This document shows positions 51,125 through 57,454 of a stretch of 64,000 bases of DNA, one piece after another. Source of the DNA: Oasisia sp. SBJ-2009. Its lineage: Eukaryota > Annelida > Polychaeta > Sabellida > Siboglinidae. Both the position numbers and the translations under genes were made by a program. How positions within the stretch are numbered: position 1 is the stretch's first letter; each line of letters begins with the position of its first letter. The notes beneath the pieces are model-generated. The model searched no databases. It saw only the letters and a program-made list of their open reading frames with translations, and was not told the DNA's origin. The DNA is taken from the NCBI GenBank assembly GCA_964017155.1, contig OZ024862.1, positions 39,848,675 to 39,912,674 on the forward strand, given 5' to 3'.

Positions 51125-54100
51125 CTTTTATATAATAAACAAATATATATAGATATATAATTATATATATATACATATTTGTTTATTATTATTATTTTAT
51201 AGTTGCTATGTAATATATTACTTAATTACTTTTTGCACTTATACCTTTTAGGTTCACTATCCTTACATAGAATTGTATTTTTACTCTTTAATTCAATTTA
51301 CGACTATTTGTTGTTTAGCTTTTAAATTATTTAACTGAATAATGTAATGTAATTTCTCTGTAGATTCTTTATTATTATAATTATTATTATACTGTAAAGT
51401 GCCATAGAGCACTGTGTGATTATGGCGCTATATAAATATTGTATTTAAAGATATATATTTATCCAGGACAGCAAGTTGTGCTGTGAGATGGTGGTCCACA
51501 TCACGGACTGCATTCGCAGGAAGCTGTCCGTGTGGTCAGTGTCCGTCCACCAGCAGCTGTGTCGGCCGCGCTGTGACCAGATGACTGTCACTGCCCTCAA
51601 CACGCTGGTGCTCGCCTGCGCCCACTTCGGTGATGTCCTCTCCTCCCACCAGGTGGGTTGGTCACAAATATGATATTGCTACGGTGAACTGGATATTTAG
51701 TCACCCGTGTCAGTTTTGGACAAGTTATATATATTTTTTTTATTTAACGTACTAATAATTTTATTGATCTATTTATTCTAATATTTTATTAACTTATTAC
51801 TTTAGCACACAGTTACGTTATAACTGCAGGATAGTGAAACATCACTTTTTAGCAGTAAATACTTGAAGACTTGGAGGACACAAGACAAAAATAACGGGCT
51901 GTTTCATGTTGCATAAATTTTTTTATTTTGGCAGAAATGAAAATATTATGATATTATTGTTCAATGATCTGTTTGTTATTCTCAACAGACGTAAAACTAA
52001 TTAAATACGTGCATTTGTGAAACCATACATTCAAAGACAAAACATAGCCTCAGTCAAAATTACTACATTTTCAGGTGGTCAGTGTTGTATTTTTTAAGAG
52101 TAGGCTGTATTGTCCAAGTGGTCAGTGTTGTGTTGTTTCAGACTGGACTGACCAGGAGTATTGTCCAAGTGGTCAGTGTTGTGTTGTTTCAGACTGGACT
52201 GACCGGGAGTATTGTCCAAGTGGTCAGTGGAGTGTTGTGTTGTTTCAGACTGGACTGACCAGGAGTATTGTCCAAGTGGTCAGTGGAGTGTTGTGTTGTT
52301 TCAGACTGGACTGACCGGGAGTATTGTCCAAGTGGTCAGTGGAGTGTTGTTTCAGACTGGACTGACCAGGAGTATTGTCCAAGTGGTCAGTGGAGTGTTG
52401 TGTTGTTTCAGACTGGACTGACCAGGAGTATTGTCCAAGTGGTCAGTGGAGTGTTGTGTTGTTTCAGACTGGACTGACCGGGAGTATTGTCCAAGTGGTC
52501 AGTGGAGTGTTGTGTTGTTTCAGACTGGACTGACCGGCAGTATTGTCCAAGTGGTCAGCGGGGTGTTCTGTGCGGCTCACCCTGAGGTGGACCTGGCGAA
52601 GCAGTTGTTGGCCCGACTCAGTCCTGGCTGGATCACAACCATTGTTCCATTTGATGGCTTCCTCAGGTGCGAACAAAACAGAAACCTATACAATGCACTC
52701 TTGTCTTCTTATCCCAGTCTTTCGTAAACCTCATAAAATTGAGGATTACAACGTGCATTGCATTTAAAATAAAATCCTTTTAATTTTTGAGTTTATCAAA
52801 TTTTCCCTGTTTGGCTGGGAGATTGAATGCCTTAAGTTTAAGGGCCTTCACTGCCCCAGCGGGAAGACTGTCCCAACTGTGAAGGTTCTCAGTTAACAAC
52901 ATTCTGTGTTATTCAGTTCTTGAATAAGGTTGTGTAATATTTTTCAAGAAGTGTCATTTTGGTACGTGTTACAAATAATGTATTTGAACGGTTTGTCATT
53001 TAGCCATAAATTGTACATGTTGATGGTGAACAATGTTACTTTGTGTTTTTGTTCAGTGGATTGCTTTGTTTTTTCCACGTAGCTGTTGCATCAGGAAAGA
53101 GGCTTCAGCAGCTGATGCAGCAAAACAGGTAATTAGCGGAAGTAGCGGCAGAACGTTCATCACGCTTAAGCCATTTTTCTCCCACTTTCCAATGAGTTTT
53201 TAGTCTGTATATTTTATCATAATTTATTATATATTATTTTATTTCATATTTTACATTTTAAGCTAATATATTTCTACTAGATCGTATCAATTATGTATCG
53301 ATGTTATAAAAGAAAACAAATTTATTATGTGATTGTTCTAATTTATTTATTTATTTAATTTAAAGTAGTAGTATATTTTATCATCATCGTTTGGTGCATG
53401 TGAATGTATTGTCATGTGAATGTACTAGTACGACGACCAATATCATTACACATTCCAATGTTTTATTGTAACTACAATGTGAACACATGGCAATAAATCT
53501 ATCTTATCTTATCTTATCTTTATTCTGAGAATTAAAAACAAAAACCCAACTTCATAAGTCTGTTTACGAATATGTCCATTTAAGGTTACAATAAAAATGT
53601 CTAGATATTAATGTCAGGATATTATTGTATAGTTAAATGTCTCCGTATGTTTCAAACAGGTTGAGAGCTTGATGCTGTCGGAACTGTGTGCGACATTACC
53701 AACATTCATTGGTGTCTGCCCACCAGAGGTCACTGCTAGTCTGCTTCCTCAATTCTGCTATTACATTGGTTACTATGGCAACAACGATGCACTCTGCAAA
53801 CTTTCCTGCCACAGGTATTGAGTTAGTGCATTCCAGTCATACATTTTCATTGAGCCAGTGTCCTGTTGTAGTGTGAGCCGACTATTGAGCCAGTGTCCTG
53901 TTGTAGTGTGAGCCGACTATTGAGCCAGTGTCCTGTTGTAGTGTGAGCCGAGTATTGAGCCAGTGTCCTGTTGTAGTGTGAGCCGACTATTGAGCCAGTG
54001 TCCTGTTGTAGTGTGAGCCGACTATTGAGCCAGTGTCCTGTTGTAGTGTGAGTCGACTATTGAGCCAGTGTCCTGTTGTAGCGTGAGCCGACTATTGAGC

Positions 54101-54702
54101 CAGTGTCCTGTTGTAGCGTGAGCCGACTATTGAGCCAGTGTCCTGTTGTAGCGTGAGCCGACTATTGAGCCAGTGTCCTGTTGTAGCGTGAGCCGACTAT
54201 TGAGCCAGTGTCCTGTTGTAGCGTGAGCCGACTATTGAGCCAGTGTCCTGTTGTAGCGTGAGCCGACTATTGAGCCAGTGTCCTGTTGTAGCGTGAGCCG
54301 ACTATTGAGCCAGTGTCCTGTTGTAGCGTGAGCCGACTATTGAGCCAGTGTCCTGTTGTAGCGTGAGCCGACTATTGAGCCAGTGTCCTGTTGTAGCGTG
54401 AGCCGACTATTGAGCCAGTGTCCTGTTGTAGCGTGAGCCGACTATTGAGCCAGTGTCCTGTTGTAGCGTGAGCCGACTATTGAGCCAGTGTCCTGTTGTA
54501 GTGTGGCTTGTTAATTGCCTTAGCTACTCTTGACTCGTTTTGTTGGATCAAGTCTGTGATGGTTTTGCTCATGGTGTCGATGTTGTGTAGTTCTTGTAGT
54601 GTCTCGAATCGTTTTCTCAATTCAAGTTGGAATTCGATCTTATTTGATCCAATTCGTGATCTATATATTCTTCATTAATATATTATAATAATGTTTTGTG
54701 TT

Positions 54703-54736
<34 letters not shown>

Positions 54737-56024
54737 TACAGTTTAATTGCAAATGTACTATTTATTTATTTATTTACTTGTATTACTTCTAGTTTAATAA
54801 TATTTTTGAACTATGTGTTTTATCTGAAGCTTTATGTTTTGTATGTATATAAAAGTATGCTGGGTGATGATGGCCAATCGAAATTCAAGATACACCACAT
54901 GATATAGTTAGCATTGGTCCTGTTGTAGTGTGGCGGTGATGGCGACGAGGTACTCCGGGTGTGGCCAGGACAGACGCAGTAAGATGGAGGAGTTTGTTGG
55001 CCTGGCACTGCGACAACTCGCAGACATAATCAGACACGGGGTGAGTGAACACTTCTACGATCTGACCACTTACCCAGCACAGATTGGTGCATTTTGTCAT
55101 TGTCACTAAATCCACATTCCCTGATTATTTGTTGACCAGTTGTCCTTGTTCTAGCTGGTGGACGTCAGCACGACAAGGCAGGTTGTTGACCTCTACTTGA
55201 GTCTCAGTGGTCAGCTGGACACTGCCCGGCACGTCCACATCATCCTGGCCGCACTCGCTCACAGACTCGCTCAGGTGAGTGGGTGACGTCTCTCACAAAC
55301 AGACTCGCTCAGGTGAGTGGGTGATGTCTCTCACAGACTCGCTCAGGTGAGTGGGTGACGTCTCTCGCTTAGGTGGGTGGGTGATTTATCTTGCTCAGGT
55401 GGGTGGGTGATGTCTCTCACAGACTTGCTCAGGTGAGTGGATGACATCTCTCACTCAGGTGGGTGGGTGATGTCTCTCACACAGACTCGCTCAGGTGAGT
55501 GGGTGATTTATCTCGCTCAGATGGGTGGGTGGTGTCTCACAAACAGACTCGCTCAGGTGAGTGGATGACATCTCTCACTCAGGTGGGTGGGTGATGTCTC
55601 TCAATTATATACTTGCTCAAGTGAGTAGTTGATGTCTCTCATCCACAGGGTCGCTCAGGTGGATGAGTGATGTCTTTTACTCAGGCGATTAGATGCTGTG
55701 TCTCCCACATACACACATTTTCAGTTTAGAACTTTTTGACACTGTATCTATTTGTAGCTGCCAGGCTGTGATGTTTGTTTTTTGCCTCAGATAAATGAAG
55801 TGAAGTCAGCGGACGACATGATACGAAGTCGCAGTGGGGCTGACCTGGCCATGAACTCCAACGACATCCCCATCTCTCCTGAGCCTGAGGAGCAGGAAAC
55901 ATCAACCGATGAGGACGATCCCCCACTCGGTGCGTCAGTGTGGCTGCAGATGACAGAGGCAGCATAGAACTCTTCTCTCTAAACATTCTCTATATTAATA
56001 ATGTATATTTTATATATGTTATAT

Positions 56025-56055
<31 letters not shown>

Positions 56056-56134
56056 GTATATGCATGTGTGTATATATATATAACAAATTGTATATTATTG
56101 TATGTATATTATATTAAATTATATATATATACAG

Positions 56135-56200
<66 letters not shown>

Positions 56201-56201
56201 A

Positions 56202-56236
<35 letters not shown>

Positions 56237-57229
56237 TTAAAATATACAGGGCTTTATGCAGGATAAAATTATTGCCAGTCACACATGTTTTGCTGGACAC
56301 ATGGATGTTAACTGTTAAGCCAGTTTACTAACTTTCAAATTGTGCCTGATGACCTGAAATGGGCTACAAACACACATATGACACCATTTGCACTCACTTT
56401 CAAGGCACAACTAACAATATCTATGGTTTTGGAAGACCTTTTTTTCTCCTTCCCTTTTTTACCCGTCCACCCATAATTCTACCCATCCACATTGGTTCTT
56501 ACCCATCCAAATGATGTATATATATTTTATATATATTTAAACAAATTATGTAAATTACATATTTATATATCTATTATTTATGTATGCCTATACATACACT
56601 GTATATATATTCGGTGGCACCCTCTGCTGTAGACACATCACATACGTCAGTACTCGCTGAGTGTCACACACTGAATACAAGTAACAACAGCGGCAGTGGT
56701 AGTAGACACCTGGTGGCTGGGCAAGGAACCACTACTTCGGTGAAGTCGTGCGCCACAGACTCGGAGTCGGACTGGGACAGTTGGAGCGATGATGAGGACG
56801 AGGTGAGACGATTTGTGTCTCTTATAAGGCAACTGTCTCTTCCACCCCTGGATCACCCTGCTGTGACAAAGTGGTAATCATTAGCAACAAGTTCACCGAG
56901 TTATTGTGTCGAATGTGTGACTCTTGAATGTACTGAACGTTGAAGAATGTTACCTGTCTCTTCAAATCCTGGTTTCTAGAATCAAACCATTCTTTTAGGT
57001 GATTTTCATAACATAGATCTGTCACATGTGATTTGTCGCTTTATATTATAGAACAGTCATGTCCACTCAAATTTGTGGACCCATTGCTGCTAGTTGGTAA
57101 TACTTATTTTGTTAGAAAAGTTATAGCTTCCTCACTTTAGTTGTCATGTGACAGTGTTCCTTAGACTTCATGTTTCACCTCCATTTAACAAGAGTTCTAC
57201 TGATTCACTGATGGAATGTTGGCTACATC

Positions 57230-57326
<97 letters not shown>

Positions 57327-57386
57327 TATATTATATATATATATATCCTACATCATTTCCATTCTCAACATATATATATATTATAC

Positions 57387-57454
<68 letters not shown>

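Noticed and set aside
52075..52727. Overlapping open frames with repeated CCVVSDWTD motif
   Set aside because: These are the 56-bp minisatellite read in three frames, not a repeat protein.
53846..54505. CRISPR-like array
   Set aside because: Units abut with no unique spacers; eukaryotic minisatellite.
55782..55967. Alternative ending of the large gene at 55967
   Set aside because: Needs read-through of a good donor at 55930 and would drop the well-supported exons 29-31.
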